Below, piece after piece: positions 1 through 8,436 of a stretch of DNA of 64,000 nt (its first letter is position 1; each line of letters opens with the position of its first letter). The translations under genes and the position numbers were made by a program. The stretch comes from Mycolicibacterium rutilum. Lineage in GTDB: Bacteria; Actinomycetota; Actinomycetes; Mycobacteriales; Mycobacteriaceae. The DNA lies in assembly GCF_900108565.1 (NCBI RefSeq), contig NZ_LT629971.1, forward strand, positions 1,736,001 to 1,800,000. The letters are read 5' to 3'. Below the pieces are notes generated by a model. That model was given only the letters and a program-made list of their open reading frames with translations, ran no database searches and had not been told where the DNA came from.

Positions 1-324
1 CGGCGGGGCGAAAGCGAGCGGCTTGGGACGCGAATTCTCTCCAGCCAGCCTGGATTCCTACACCGAATTACAAACAATCAGCCGTCGCATCGGGCCGCCA
101 GGCCCTCCGCTGTCCTGAGTCCGGCGGGGAGCCTGACCAACACATATTCGTCACGGTCGTAGATCAGCGACGACGACGCGGCGGTATCGATGCATACAGG
201 TAACTTCGCCGACGGTGTGAAGGCGTGGCGGCGCGTGCTTCGGCAGGGGTGCCCCCATTAATGATCCATTCCGGCCCAACGTTCGCGGCGATTCGACCCT
301 CCTAACGTAGAGACCGCCAATAGT
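1..324. other. Left flank, no gene recognised
   Basis: I see no convincing coding region, RNA gene or strong repeat here. The long minus-strand reading frame covering part of it is a GC-rich shadow of the neighbouring transposase. It is the flank into which the IS256-family element inserted; no target duplication could be matched to the far side. Confidence 0.5.
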
Positions 325-352
325 GGGACTGTCGCGGTAACGGTGTAAACGG
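325..352. repeat. IS256-family left terminal inverted repeat
   Basis: It begins GGGACTGTCGCGGTAACGG and matches the reverse complement of 2826-2853 imperfectly. The AACGGTGTA core is identical in both ends. Confidence 0.75.
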
Positions 353-1666
353 CCTGATCGGCCCCGGTGTGTCGGGGCCGGAAAGGTCGCGTGATGACCG
401 AAACTGTCGTGGCTGTGGAGCCATCGCAGAATCCCGATGATGAGGCCGCCGTGGCGGCGGTTGATGTCCCGGATAGCGGTGAGGTCGACGAGCTCGAGGT
501 TGCCCGGGAGTTGGTACGCCAGGCCCGCGAGGCCGGCGTATCGCTGACCGGTCCGGGCGGGTTGCTCAAGGCGATGACCAAGACGGTCATCGAGACCGCT
601 CTGGACGAGGAACTGTCCGAGCACCTGGGCTATGACCGTCACGATCCGGCTGGGTATGGCTCGGGCAACTCCCGCAACGGAACCCGGGCCAAGACCGTAC
701 TGACCGATGCGGGCGGGCAGATCGAGATCGAGGTGCCGCGCGACCGCGCCGGCAGCTTCGAACCCCAGATCGTCCAGAAGCGCCAACGTCGCCTGACCGA
801 TGTCGACGAGGTGGTGTTGTCGCTGTATGCCCGCGGGCTGACCACCGGCGAGATCAGCGCCCATTTCGCCGACATCTACGGCGCGTCGGTGTCCAAGGAC
901 ACGATCAGTCGGATCACCGACCGCGTGGTCGAGGAGATGACCGTGTGGCACACCCGCCCGCTGGAACGCGTGTACGCCGCGGTGTTCATCGACGCCCTGC
1001 ACGTCAAGATCCGCGACGGCCAGGTCGGCCCCAGGCCCATCTACGCCGCGATCGGGGTGGACCTGGCCGGGCATCGTGACGTGCTGGGCATGTGGGCCGG
1101 CGAGGGCGACGGCGAGTCAGCCAAATACTGGCTGGCGGTACTCACCGAGCTGAAGAACCGCGGGGTGGCCGACATCTTCTTCCTGGTCTGCGACGGGCTC
1201 AAAGGCTTACCGCAGTCGGTGGGCGCGGTGTTCCCCCGACACTGTGGTCCAGACGTGTGTCATCCATTTGATCCGTGGGACGTTCCGCTATGCCGGGCGC
1301 CAGCACCGCGACGCCATTGCCAAGGCGTTGCGGCCGATCTACACCGCGGTCAACGCTGAGGCTGCAGCGGCAGCGCTGGACGCATTCGAGGCCCAGTGGG
1401 GTAACCGCTACCCTGCGGCGATTCGATTGTGGCGCAACGCGTGGAGTGAGTTCATTCCGTTCCTGGACTACGACACCGAGACAAGGAAGGTGATCTGTTC
1501 GACCAATGCTACTGAATCGTTGAACGCCCGCTACCGCCGCGCCGTGCGGGCTCGCGGTCATTCTCCCACCGAGCAGGCGGCGCTGAAGTGCCTATACTTG
1601 GTCACCCGGTCGCTGGACCCGACCGGGACCGGACAGAAGCGATGGACCATACGCTGGAAACCAGCC

Positions 1667-1669
1667 CTG
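1667..1669. repeat. 3-bp target-site duplication (CTG) of the IS3 element
   Basis: CTG directly precedes the left inverted repeat and is repeated at 2760-2762 directly after the right one. Both copies correspond to one Leu codon of the interrupted transposase. Confidence 0.85.
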
Positions 1670-1723
1670 TGAATCGCCCTGGAAATGTTGGAGGCTCCTG
1701 ACCTTGGAAACGAGGATGCAGGT

Positions 1724-2068
1724 ATGCCGAAGGAACAGTCGCCTGGGAAGCCCACGACACGTCGTTACAGCTCGGAGGAGAAGGGCGCCGCGGTGCGGAT
1801 GGTCCGTACCCTGCGCGAAGAGCTGGGCACCGAGCAAGGCACGGTCACGCGGGTGGCCCATCAACTCGGGTACGGCGCGGAATCGGTGCGCTCCTGGGTA
1901 CGCCCGGCCGACATCGACGATGGCCACGCCCCCGGGGTGACGAGCACCGAGTCCGCGAAGGTCAAAGAGCTCGAGCAAGAGATCCGAGAACTGAAGCGGG
2001 CCAACGAGATTCTGAAGCGAGCGGCAAGTTTCTTCGGGGCGGAGCTCGACCGCCAACACAAGAAATAG
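1724..2068 (+). CDS. IS3-family transposase OrfA (DNA-binding helix-turn-helix)
   Basis: This 114-residue protein has the layout of IS3 OrfA. An N-terminal HTH (about 12-60, RRYSSEEKGAAVRMV then VAHQLGYGAESVRSWV) recognises the terminal repeats. A leucine-zipper/coiled coil follows (about 80-105, KELEQEIRELKRANEILKRA). The ATG at 1724 follows GAGG. The frame stays open into the -1 frame used by OrfB, so in an intact element an OrfAB fusion would be made by programmed -1 frameshifting near 2055-2066. OrfA itself looks intact, but its OrfB partner is destroyed. Confidence 0.88.
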   Translation: MPKEQSPGKPTTRRYSSEEKGAAVRMVRTLREELGTEQGTVTRVAHQLGYGAESVRSWVRPADIDDGHAPGVTSTESAKVKELEQEIRELKRANEILKRAASFFGAELDRQHKK

Positions 2069-2728
2069 TCGCGTTCATCGACAACAATCGCGAGGATTTC
2101 GGGGTCGAGCCCATCTGCATGGTCCTGCGCAGCGCAGGCCTGCAGGTGGCCCCGAGCACCTACTACGACGCCAAAACCCGCCCACCGTCGGCGCGGGCAC
2201 AGCGCGATGCAGTCCTGGGGCCGGCGTTGCGCCAGCTCTGGAAAGACAACTACCAGGTGTGCTTCATCGTCGATGCACACTCGCGGATGATCGTGGGCGG
2301 GGGTAGCGTCGCATATGCGCACCTCGATGGTGCTCGATGCGTTGGAGATGGCACGCTGGTCACGTAGAACGACGTTGCAGGACCTGATATGTCACTCCGA
2401 TGCAGGGTCGCAATTTACCTCGATTCGCTACGGGGAGCGCCTCGCTGAGATCGGCGCAGTCCCATCCATCGGGACCGTCGGGGACAGCTTCGATAACGCC
2501 CTCGCCGAGACGGTCAACGGCTACTACAAAGCCGAGTTGATCTACGGGCCCGCCCGCGGCGGGCCGTGGAAGACCGTCGAAGACGTCGAACTGGCTACCC
2601 TGAGCTGGGTCTACTGGCACAACACCAGCCGCCTGCACAGCTACCTCGGCGACCTCCCGCCGGCCGAGTTCGAAGCGGCGTTCTACGACGCATCACGGAC
2701 CGACCAACCCCTGGTCGAAATCCAATAG
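2062..2728 (+). pseudogene. IS3-family transposase OrfB, deleted and frameshifted
   Basis: This is the rve/DDE integrase part. The reading goes from the HTH_21 region (SAGLQVAPSTYY, LWKDNYQV) straight into CFIVDAHSRMIVG. By comparison with the family about 80 residues in between are missing, including the first catalytic Asp (usual WVTDLT). A second lesion at about 2295-2315 shifts the frame. The remaining C-terminal part (CHSDAGSQFTS, GDSFDNALAETVNGYYKAEL) keeps the second Asp and the Glu. Transposition activity should be lost. Confidence 0.88.
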
Positions 2729-2825
2729 CCCGAGCCTCCAGCAGACCCAGGGCGATTCACTGAACGCCTTCGCGATCACCTTCGCCGACCGCATGCCGGG
2801 CAGCGAAACCACCTAACCGAAGATG

Positions 2826-2853
2826 CCGCGTACACCGTTAATCTGACGGACCC
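2826..2853. repeat. IS256-family right terminal inverted repeat
   Basis: Its reverse complement begins GGGTCCGTCAGATTAACGG and pairs with 325-352. It ends about 12 bp before the IS21-family left end. Confidence 0.75.
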
Positions 2854-2899
2854 AAGTCTCCAGGTGTGCTCGTTGAAATTCCTCACCTGTGAGCAGCGG

Positions 2900-3748
2900 T
2901 CAGTGTAGTGGTTGGCGGGTGCCGGTGGTGGTGCGTCGCAGGGTTTCGGCGGCGTCGTGGTGATCGCGTAGTCGGTAGGACTGGCCGTCGAGGTTGATGA
3001 CTACCGATCGGTGCAGGAGGCGATCGAGCATGGCTGCGGCGACGGTGGTGTCACCGAGGATGTCGCCCCAGGCGCCGACTCCGCGGTTGGTGGTGATGAC
3101 GATGCTCGTTTTCAAATATCGTTGGGAGACAACCTGAAACAGTGCCGATGCTGCTTCGGCGGGCAGTGGCAGGTAGCCGAGCTCGTCGATGACCAGCAGT
3201 GTGGGGCCGGCGTAGAAGCGCATGGTGGTGGCCCAGCGTCCTTCGATGGCGGCGCGGTGGCAGCGGGCGGCCAGGTCGGCGGCGGTGGTGAAGTATGTGC
3301 GGTAGCCGGCGTGGGCGGCTGCTCGGGCCAGTCCGACCGAGAGGTGGGTTTTGCCGGTCCCGGGTGGGCCGATGAGCAGGATGTTGGTCGCTGATTCAAG
3401 GTAGCGGCAGGTGCCCAGTTCGTTGATGAGCTTGCGGTCGATGCCGGCGGCGGCATCGACGTCGAAGTCGGCCAGCGTGGCCGGGGTGGGTAGGCAGGCG
3501 AACCGTAGCCGTCCGGCCAGCCTTCGTGCGGTGCTGGCGTCGACTTCCACGGCCAGCAGCCGCTCCAGGGCGATGGTGAGTGAGAGGTTTTCGGCGTTGG
3601 CTTGGTCCAGGACTGCAGGGAGGGCTTCGGCGGCGGCGTGCAGTTTGAGTTCGGCCAGATGCGAGCGCAACTGCTGATAGCGGCTGGCCGCCGCCGACGG
3701 GCCCTCAAGGGTGGCGGTGGTTTTTGGGGTGCGTGGGGTGGGTGTCAT
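2900..3748 (-). CDS. IS21-family helper ATPase IstB
   Basis: IstB is the AAA+ ATPase that assists the IstA transposase in target selection. The 282-residue protein has Walker A GPPGTGKTH and Walker B LLVIDELGY, followed by a sensor region (SIVITTNRGVG). The ATG at 3748 overlaps the predicted istA stop (ATGA), the coupled arrangement typical of IS21. An upstream open extension to 3994 in the same frame is not istB: it is the C-terminal coding part of the frameshifted istA. The gene itself looks intact. Confidence 0.9.
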   Translation of the reverse strand: MTPTPRTPKTTATLEGPSAAASRYQQLRSHLAELKLHAAAEALPAVLDQANAENLSLTIALERLLAVEVDASTARRLAGRLRFACLPTPATLADFDVDAAAGIDRKLINELGTCRYLESATNILLIGPPGTGKTHLSVGLARAAAHAGYRTYFTTAADLAARCHRAAIEGRWATTMRFYAGPTLLVIDELGYLPLPAEAASALFQVVSQRYLKTSIVITTNRGVGAWGDILGDTTVAAAMLDRLLHRSVVINLDGQSYRLRDHHDAAETLRRTTTGTRQPLH

Positions 3749-5106
3749 TGGATGGTCCTTCGCTGGGCGGCCCGCTCGTAGGCGGACAGGTCGATGACTG
3801 TGGAATCGGTTGCCGTGGCCAACGCTTTCGGTGGCCACGGTGTTGGCGGTGGTGGTCCGGAGTAGTTGGGCGGCAGCAGCTTTGGCGGCTACACCGGGTG
3901 GGATGCGTTCCTTGCGGCGGTGCGGTCGGCCGGTCGTGGCGGTGGCCATGGCCGCGGTGTCCAGGGCGATGATGTGGCCGCTGTCGCGGACCATGAGTCG
4001 AGGCCGTCTGTGGCGCGGTGGTGGCGGGCCACGACGACGCCGGTCATCGTGGCGATGTCGATGTACTGGCCACCGATGGGGTGGCTGACGGTGACCTGGG
4101 CGGCGGCCAACTCCGGTGGCACCGAGTAGCGGTTGCCGCGGTAGGACACCAGGGCTTGGCGTGACGCGGTTGGGGACTCGGACACGATTACCGGGTACGG
4201 CGTCACTGGTACCGGGGCCAGCGGCTCAGCTTTGGCGACCACGGCGACCGAGGAGCGCCCGTCGGTGGTGGCCCGGATCCGGGTGTCACCTCGCAGACGA
4301 GCGAAGCGGTCCACGCTGGCCTGGGCCGCCTCAACGGTCAGGTCGTCGGCCAGGGTGCGCCACCAGCGTTGCGCGGCAGTGTGATTGACCTTCTCCACGA
4401 CACCTTTGCGCTTACCGCGTCGCGGTGGGCAGATCGCTACCGAGACGCCGTAGTGTTGGGCGACCCCGGCGAACGAGGCGGTCACCCGGCCCGAGCCTGG
4501 GTCGCAGACTGTGGCCATCCGGTCGAACCGCCAGATGCGGGTCAGCCCGCCCAGGCCGCGCACGATGCGGTCGATGGCGGCCACCAGGTGCGGTTGATCC
4601 ATCGACGGTGAGAGCACCGCCCGCCACTTGCCCGAATGCGCCAGCGAGCCGACCAGCAGGAAAGCTTTCTTCCCCCATCCCCAGGATGCGGGTGGATCGG
4701 GCAATTCCAGCCAGTCCCATTGGGTTTCCTCACCCGGCGGGTGCGCGATGACCGCGTTGGGCCGGTCTGCCGCGGTGCGGCAGGCCTCGTACGCCGGGCG
4801 CAGACTGCGGGTGCGGATGTTGCGGGTCAAGCTCTGATACGACAGCCCGAAGCCGAGGTCTTCGAGTTCGTCGAAGAGTGTGCGGGCCCACAGGTGCGGG
4901 TCCTCGACCAGTCGGGCGGTCACGTAGTCGACGAACGGCTCGAACGGGTCAGGGCCCGGCCGGGCCCGCACGCCGGGCTCGGTGTCGCCGGCCAGATAGT
5001 TGCGGACCGTTTTGCGGTCGAAGCCGGTGTGACGGGCGATCGCAGAGATCGACCAACCACGTTTTCGTAGGGCGTGTACTTCCATGTCGTCCTCCCATGT
5101 GAGCAT
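3745..5106 (-). pseudogene. IS21-family transposase IstA with two compensating frameshifts
   Basis: The start is ATG 5106 (MLTWEDDMEVH), with GGAGG upstream. The N-terminal HTH (WSISAIARHTGFDRKTVRNYLAG) is followed by a DDE integrase core (ETQWDWLELP, MDQPHLVAAIDR, VVEKVNHTAAQRWW). The main frame hits a stop at 3889. Just before it, near 3990-3996, family-like sequence (MVRDSGHIIALD, GRPHRRKERIPPG) continues in another frame. Near 3815-3830 it returns to the original frame for the end (VIDLSAYERAAQRRTIQ, stop overlapping the istB start). Either the gene is inactive or there are two sequence errors. Confidence 0.83.
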
Positions 5107-5194
5107 GAGAAAGCGGGCCTCCTTCGACACAGCTACTGGCGTCAGACACCAGCAGCATCGAGGGAGGCCCGCCCTTCTCGGCGGAGCCACACAG

Positions 5195-5229
5195 GTGGGG
5201 AATTTCGATGAGCCTCAGTGGGGAATTTC
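5195..5229. repeat. Terminal direct repeats of IS21-family element 1
   Basis: GTGGGGAATTTC occurs at 5195-5206 and again at 5218-5229, 23 bp apart. A related inverted copy (GAAATTCCTCAC) lies at the other end near 2875-2886. These are probable IstA binding sites. Confidence 0.7.
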
Positions 5230-5242
5230 AGCGAGCGCGGTC

Positions 5243-5594
5243 AATAGACGTGCGTGTGCTGCCACGCCTCGACGAGGAACACACCGGTAGCGCTCTCACC
5301 GACAGTGCGCGTTATAAGGGCCGCCGCCGCTGTCAAGCCTCGCCAACCACGGCGACGACCGCGCGATACCTCCGGCTTCGTCTGCAAGTTCGCTGGCTGT
5401 CGACGACGTGTGCCGTGCGACTGGTTCTGCGAGCGCCGCGGGGCTTGCTGTGGGAGCCGTTTTGGTCGTTGCCCATTTGGAGATGTTGTCTTGACGGGCC
5501 GTGTGACGTGACCTACATTCTCTACAGCGGAGGACGCATCTGTTCAGCAGAATATCGAGTCAGTGTTGATGGTCTGGTCGAGGAGTTCGGTGTG
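5243..5594 (+). other. Leader region of catabolic operon 1
   Basis: There is no convincing gene in this 352-bp gap between the IS21 end and the first dioxygenase gene. An open frame running through it lacks family similarity and is read as an upstream extension. It contains the promoter at 5491-5519 and the ribosome binding site of the first gene. Confidence 0.55.
5491..5519 (+). promoter_or_regulatory. Candidate primary-sigma promoter of operon 1
   Basis: TTGACG (5491-5496) and TACATT (5514-5519) are separated by exactly 17 bp, close to the consensus for the housekeeping sigma factor. Transcription would start near 5526, giving a leader of about 70 nt to the dioxygenase beta-subunit start. 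Confidence 0.6.
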
Positions 5595-6104
5595 ATGAAC
5601 GCGGTTGCGGTCGATCGAGATACCCGTGAGGCCGTCGAGGCGTTCATGTTCCGGGAGGCGGAGCTACTCGATGGGGGGCAGTTCCGAGAATGGTTGGGTC
5701 TGCTCGACCCCGACATCCGGTATGTGGTTCCGGTGCGCACCACCCGTGAGGATTCCGCGGGTTGGGTGGGCGCGATCGCGCACTGGAACGACGACTACAC
5801 GGGCTTGGAGATGCGGGTCCTCCGGGGCGAGACGGACTTCTCGTGGGCCGAGTCACCTCGGTCGCGGACCCGGCACTTCGTGTCCAACATCCGCACGACT
5901 GCCGGACCGGAGGCTGATGAGTTGACCGTGCGCTCAAATCTCTTGTTCTTCCGCAGCCGCGGAGACAGCGGCCGGTGGGAGTTGCTGTCGGCCGAACGCG
6001 TCGACGTGTTGCGCCGCACCGACGATTCGCTGCGGTTGGCTCGGCGCGAGGTGTTACTCGACCACTCGACGTTGCCTATCGACAACCTGTCGGTAGTCCT
6101 GTAG
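5595..6104 (+). CDS. Ring-hydroxylating dioxygenase beta subunit (pair 1)
   Basis: This 169-residue small subunit of a Rieske dioxygenase has an NTF2-like fold, is structural rather than catalytic, and forms the alpha3beta3 hexamer. Family features are the N-terminal FMFREAELLDGGQFREWLGLL, the WAESPRSRTRHFVSN segment and the RREVLLDHSTLP tail. The ATG at 5595 is preceded by AGGAG at a 9-base spacing; the longer open frame upstream is non-coding leader. It is followed after 60 bp by its alpha subunit. The beta-then-alpha order is also found in nidBA of pyrene-degrading mycobacteria (family knowledge). The substrate is unknown. Confidence 0.9.
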   Translation: MNAVAVDRDTREAVEAFMFREAELLDGGQFREWLGLLDPDIRYVVPVRTTREDSAGWVGAIAHWNDDYTGLEMRVLRGETDFSWAESPRSRTRHFVSNIRTTAGPEADELTVRSNLLFFRSRGDSGRWELLSAERVDVLRRTDDSLRLARREVLLDHSTLPIDNLSVVL

Positions 6105-6164
6105 GGCCAGCTCCGTTCACCACCTCCGCGTGGATATCGCCGATTCCAGAAAGGGTCCAACCAT

Positions 6165-7532
6165 ATGACCACCGAAACAACCGGAACAGCTGACGCGACC
6201 GATCCCTACCTGCGGCGCGCGTTGCGGGAGGTAGCGGACGGGCTCAAGGTCGGGCGCTTACCGGCCCGCGTCGTCAGCGATCCCGCGCTACACACGATCG
6301 AGATGGAGCGGATCTTCGGGCGCGCCTGGGTGTTTCTCGGACACGAGTCGGAGTTGGCCAAGTCCGGCGACTTCGTCGTGCGGCACATCGGGGCCGATTC
6401 GGTGATCGTTTGCCGGGACAACTCCGGCCGCATCCAGGCGCTGTCCAATTCTTGTCGCCACCGTGGTGCGCTCGTGTGCCGCGCGGAGATGGGAAACACC
6501 GCGCACTTCCAATGCCCGTACCACGGCTGGGTGTACAGCAACACCGGAGAGCTCGTCGGCGTGCCGGCGATGACGGAGGCCTATCCCGGCGGCTTCGACA
6601 AGTCGCAGTGGGGATTACGTCACATCCCCCATGTCGACTCGTACGCCGGATTCATCTTCGGCAGCGTCGATCCGAAGGCGCCGAGCCTGACCGACTACCT
6701 CGGCGACACGACGTTCTACCTCGACCTCATTGCGAAGAAGACAGCGGGCGGTCTGGAGGTGATAGGGGCACCGCATCGATGGGTGATGTCAGCGAACTGG
6801 AAGACAGCCGCCGACAATTTTGTCGGCGACTCCTACCACACCCTCTTTGCTCACCGCTCGATGGTCGAGCTAGGCATGGCGCCCGGTGACCCAAACTTCG
6901 CGAGCGCACCAGCGGAAATCTCGCTGCAGAACGGCCACGGCGTCGGCGTACTCGGCTTTCCGCCCACGCTCGCCGATTTTCCCGAGTACGAGGGATACCC
7001 CGACGAAGTCGTCGACCAGATGGCGACGTCCTACCCGTCGCCGGTACACAAGGACCTGATGCGACGCTCAGCCTTTATTCACGGCACCGTGTTCCCGAAT
7101 TTGTCGTTCATCAACGTGACCATCGCGCCGGACCACATGTCGCCCCCTACCCCCTTCATCACGTTCCGGGTATGGCATCCGCTCTCCCATGATCGGATGG
7201 AGATCCTCTCCTGGTTCCTGGTCGAACGCGATGCTCCGGAATGGTTGCGCGATGCGTCCCAGGCGTCCTACGTCAACAACTTCGGCCCAGGTGGGGTTTT
7301 CGAACAGGACGACGCCGAGGCATGGAAGGCCATCACCGAATCTGTCCAGGGCCCGTTCGCCGGTGAAGGCCTGCTGAACTACGAAATGGGCATGGACTTG
7401 ACTCCGCTCACCGACTGGCCAGGGCCGGGAGAGGCCCTCCCGAGCGGGTACGCCGAGCAGAATCAGCGGCGGTTTTGGGGGAGATGGCTGGAATACATGG
7501 GTCAGCCTCCCGCATTCGGCGGGCGTGCTTGA
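6165..7532 (+). CDS. Rieske ring-hydroxylating dioxygenase alpha subunit (pair 1)
   Basis: This catalytic large subunit of 455 residues adds O2 to an aromatic ring to give a cis-dihydrodiol. The Rieske [2Fe-2S] ligands are Cys97-His99 (CRHRG) and Cys117-His120 (CPYHGW). The mononuclear iron site is visible as NFVGDSYHTLFAH, with bridging Asp222 and ligands His225 and His230; the C-terminal FEQDDAE supplies the acidic ligand region. It belongs to the same subgroup as alpha subunits 3 and 6 of this window (shared GRLPAxxV, DNFVGD and FIHGxVFPNLSF blocks), which resemble PAH/NidA-PhdA-type enzymes. Electrons must come from a ferredoxin and a reductase; no reductase is encoded nearby. Confidence 0.93.
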   Translation: MTTETTGTADATDPYLRRALREVADGLKVGRLPARVVSDPALHTIEMERIFGRAWVFLGHESELAKSGDFVVRHIGADSVIVCRDNSGRIQALSNSCRHRGALVCRAEMGNTAHFQCPYHGWVYSNTGELVGVPAMTEAYPGGFDKSQWGLRHIPHVDSYAGFIFGSVDPKAPSLTDYLGDTTFYLDLIAKKTAGGLEVIGAPHRWVMSANWKTAADNFVGDSYHTLFAHRSMVELGMAPGDPNFASAPAEISLQNGHGVGVLGFPPTLADFPEYEGYPDEVVDQMATSYPSPVHKDLMRRSAFIHGTVFPNLSFINVTIAPDHMSPPTPFITFRVWHPLSHDRMEILSWFLVERDAPEWLRDASQASYVNNFGPGGVFEQDDAEAWKAITESVQGPFAGEGLLNYEMGMDLTPLTDWPGPGEALPSGYAEQNQRRFWGRWLEYMGQPPAFGGRA

Positions 7533-8379
7533 TGAAGCTTCTGCCCAGGCTATGCGCGAAGTGCGCCCGTTCACCAATCGGCGCCGCGTGAGTGCCGTGA
7601 AGGCGGGGGACCGCCGGGTCGCAATTGTCACTGCCGCCGCCGCGGGAATCGGTAAGGCGATCGCCCTGCGGTGGTGCCGCGAAGGTGGGTCCTGTGTCAT
7701 GGCCGACACCGACGGCGAGGGCCTCGATGCGGCCGTGCATGAATTGGCCGAGTCCGGCGCGGCGGTTTGCGGCGTCGCCGGCGACGTTTGCCTCAGCGAT
7801 GTTGCCAACAGTGTCGTCGAACGGGCGCTGACCGAGTTCGGGCGGCTCGACACACTGTTCAACGTCGTCGGCGGGAGCCTGGCTCGCAACGTGGAGGAGA
7901 TCAGCGAGGAGCAGTGGCGCAGCCAGATCGACATGAACCTCGGCAGTGTCTTTCAGATGTCCAAACCCGTCATCCCACTCCTGCGCCAGGGTGGCGGCGG
8001 GTCGATCGTCAACGTCGCGTCGACGGCCGGGATCCTCGCCGAGAACAGGTGCTCCGCCTACAGCGCAAGCAAAGGCGGGGTCGTGCTACTCACGAAGAAC
8101 ATGGCCCTCGACTTCGCCCGCGACAACATCCGCGTGAACGCGATCGCCCCCGGGGGCACCCGCACGCCGAGGATCGAACGGTTCCTGGCCGAGCACCCCG
8201 AACACGCCTCGATGATGGTGGACCTCTGCGCGATGCAGCGTTTCGCAGGACCAGACGAGATCGCGGCGCCGGCTGTGTTTCTTGCCTCGCCCGAGGCGTC
8301 CTACATCACCGGTGCCGTACTGCCGGTCGACGGAGGCATGACCGCCGGCGTCACTTTCCGGGCGTTCGAGGCGGTATGA
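7525..8379 (+). CDS. Short-chain dehydrogenase/reductase, probable dihydrodiol dehydrogenase
   Basis: This classical SDR would oxidise an alcohol or cis-diol with NAD(P)+. Its place right after a dioxygenase suggests cis-dihydrodiol dehydrogenation (inference). The cofactor motif reads VTAAAAGIG, with Ala where the family usually has the first Gly of TGxxxGxG. The active-site Ser region is NVASTAG and the catalytic motif is YSASK. PGG and the C-terminal LPVDGGM are typical. The start is uncertain: GTG 7525 overlaps the previous stop by 8 bp, while GTG 7588 would give a more typical SDR N-terminus. Neither has a strong ribosome binding site. Length is 263-284 residues depending on the start. 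Confidence 0.85.
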   Translation: MLDEASAQAMREVRPFTNRRRVSAVKAGDRRVAIVTAAAAGIGKAIALRWCREGGSCVMADTDGEGLDAAVHELAESGAAVCGVAGDVCLSDVANSVVERALTEFGRLDTLFNVVGGSLARNVEEISEEQWRSQIDMNLGSVFQMSKPVIPLLRQGGGGSIVNVASTAGILAENRCSAYSASKGGVVLLTKNMALDFARDNIRVNAIAPGGTRTPRIERFLAEHPEHASMMVDLCAMQRFAGPDEIAAPAVFLASPEASYITGAVLPVDGGMTAGVTFRAFEAV

Positions 8380-8436
8380 GCATGATCCCCAACCGCTGGA
8401 ATCTACACCGGACCCACGAAAGCACCGCGAGCTGAG

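Larger units (their letters stand above)
1670..2759 (+). mobile_element. IS3-family element inserted in the IS256 transposase, internally deleted
   Basis: The ends are inverted repeats: 1670 starts TGAATCGCCCTGG, and the right end reads CCAGGGCGATTCA. The same triplet CTG flanks both sides (1667-1669 and 2760-2762), the 3-bp target duplication expected for IS3. Deleting the element plus one CTG restores the IS256 reading frame. At 1090 bp it is shorter than typical IS3 elements because the second ORF has an internal deletion. Confidence 0.93.
394..2816 (+). pseudogene. IS256-family (mutator) transposase, frameshifted and split by an IS3 element
   Basis: The N-terminal part reads 394-1236 from an ATG. 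The middle continues one frame over at 1238-1669. The last 19 codons lie beyond the IS3 insertion at 2760-2816 (ending ADRMPGSETT and a stop). Motifs fit a DDE mutator transposase: VFIDALHVKI (first Asp), FLVCDGLKGLP (second Asp) and the NATESLNARYRR region near the catalytic Glu. The frame change sits in a run of five C at 1233-1237, where four would restore the family reading (VFPDTVVQTC). This could be a real mutation or a base-call error. The IS3 insertion alone would remove the C-terminus. Confidence 0.9.
325..2853 (+). mobile_element. IS256-family insertion sequence, interrupted by an IS3-family element
   Basis: The element is delimited by imperfect inverted repeats of about 28 bp (325-352 and 2826-2853) that share the core TTAACGGTGTA/GTAACGGTGTA. 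It carries one mutator-type (IS256) transposase gene. Removing the 1090-bp IS3 insertion and one CTG copy gives an element of about 1.44 kb, within the usual IS256 size. The transposase is broken twice, by a C-run frameshift and by the IS3 insertion, so the copy should be immobile on its own. The right end lies only about 12 bp from the neighbouring IS21-family element. Confidence 0.88.
2865..5242 (-). mobile_element. IS21-family element 1 (istA frameshifted, istB intact)
   Basis: An istA-istB pair on the minus strand is bounded by related ends. The left end contains CTCGTTGAAATTCCTCACC (2870-2888). The right end carries two direct copies of GTGGGGAATTTC (5195-5206 and 5218-5229) followed by CAGCGAG. 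Multiple terminal repeats of this kind are typical of IS21 transposase binding sites. The exact outer ends are uncertain by several bases, and I could not find a target duplication. Confidence 0.82.

Noticed and set aside
151..1074. Minus-strand frame of 307 codons at the left edge
   Set aside because: It lies antisense to the recognisable IS256 transposase and has no family motif; it is a shadow of GC-rich coding DNA.
3749..3994. N-terminal extension of IstB
   Set aside because: The residues (MVRDSGHIIALD, GRPHRRKERIPPG) are the C-terminal part of IstA read in a shifted frame.
5208..5594. Extension of the first dioxygenase beta frame to 5208
   Set aside because: The extra residues match nothing in beta subunits and begin inside the IS21 terminal repeats; a ribosome binding site sits before ATG 5595.
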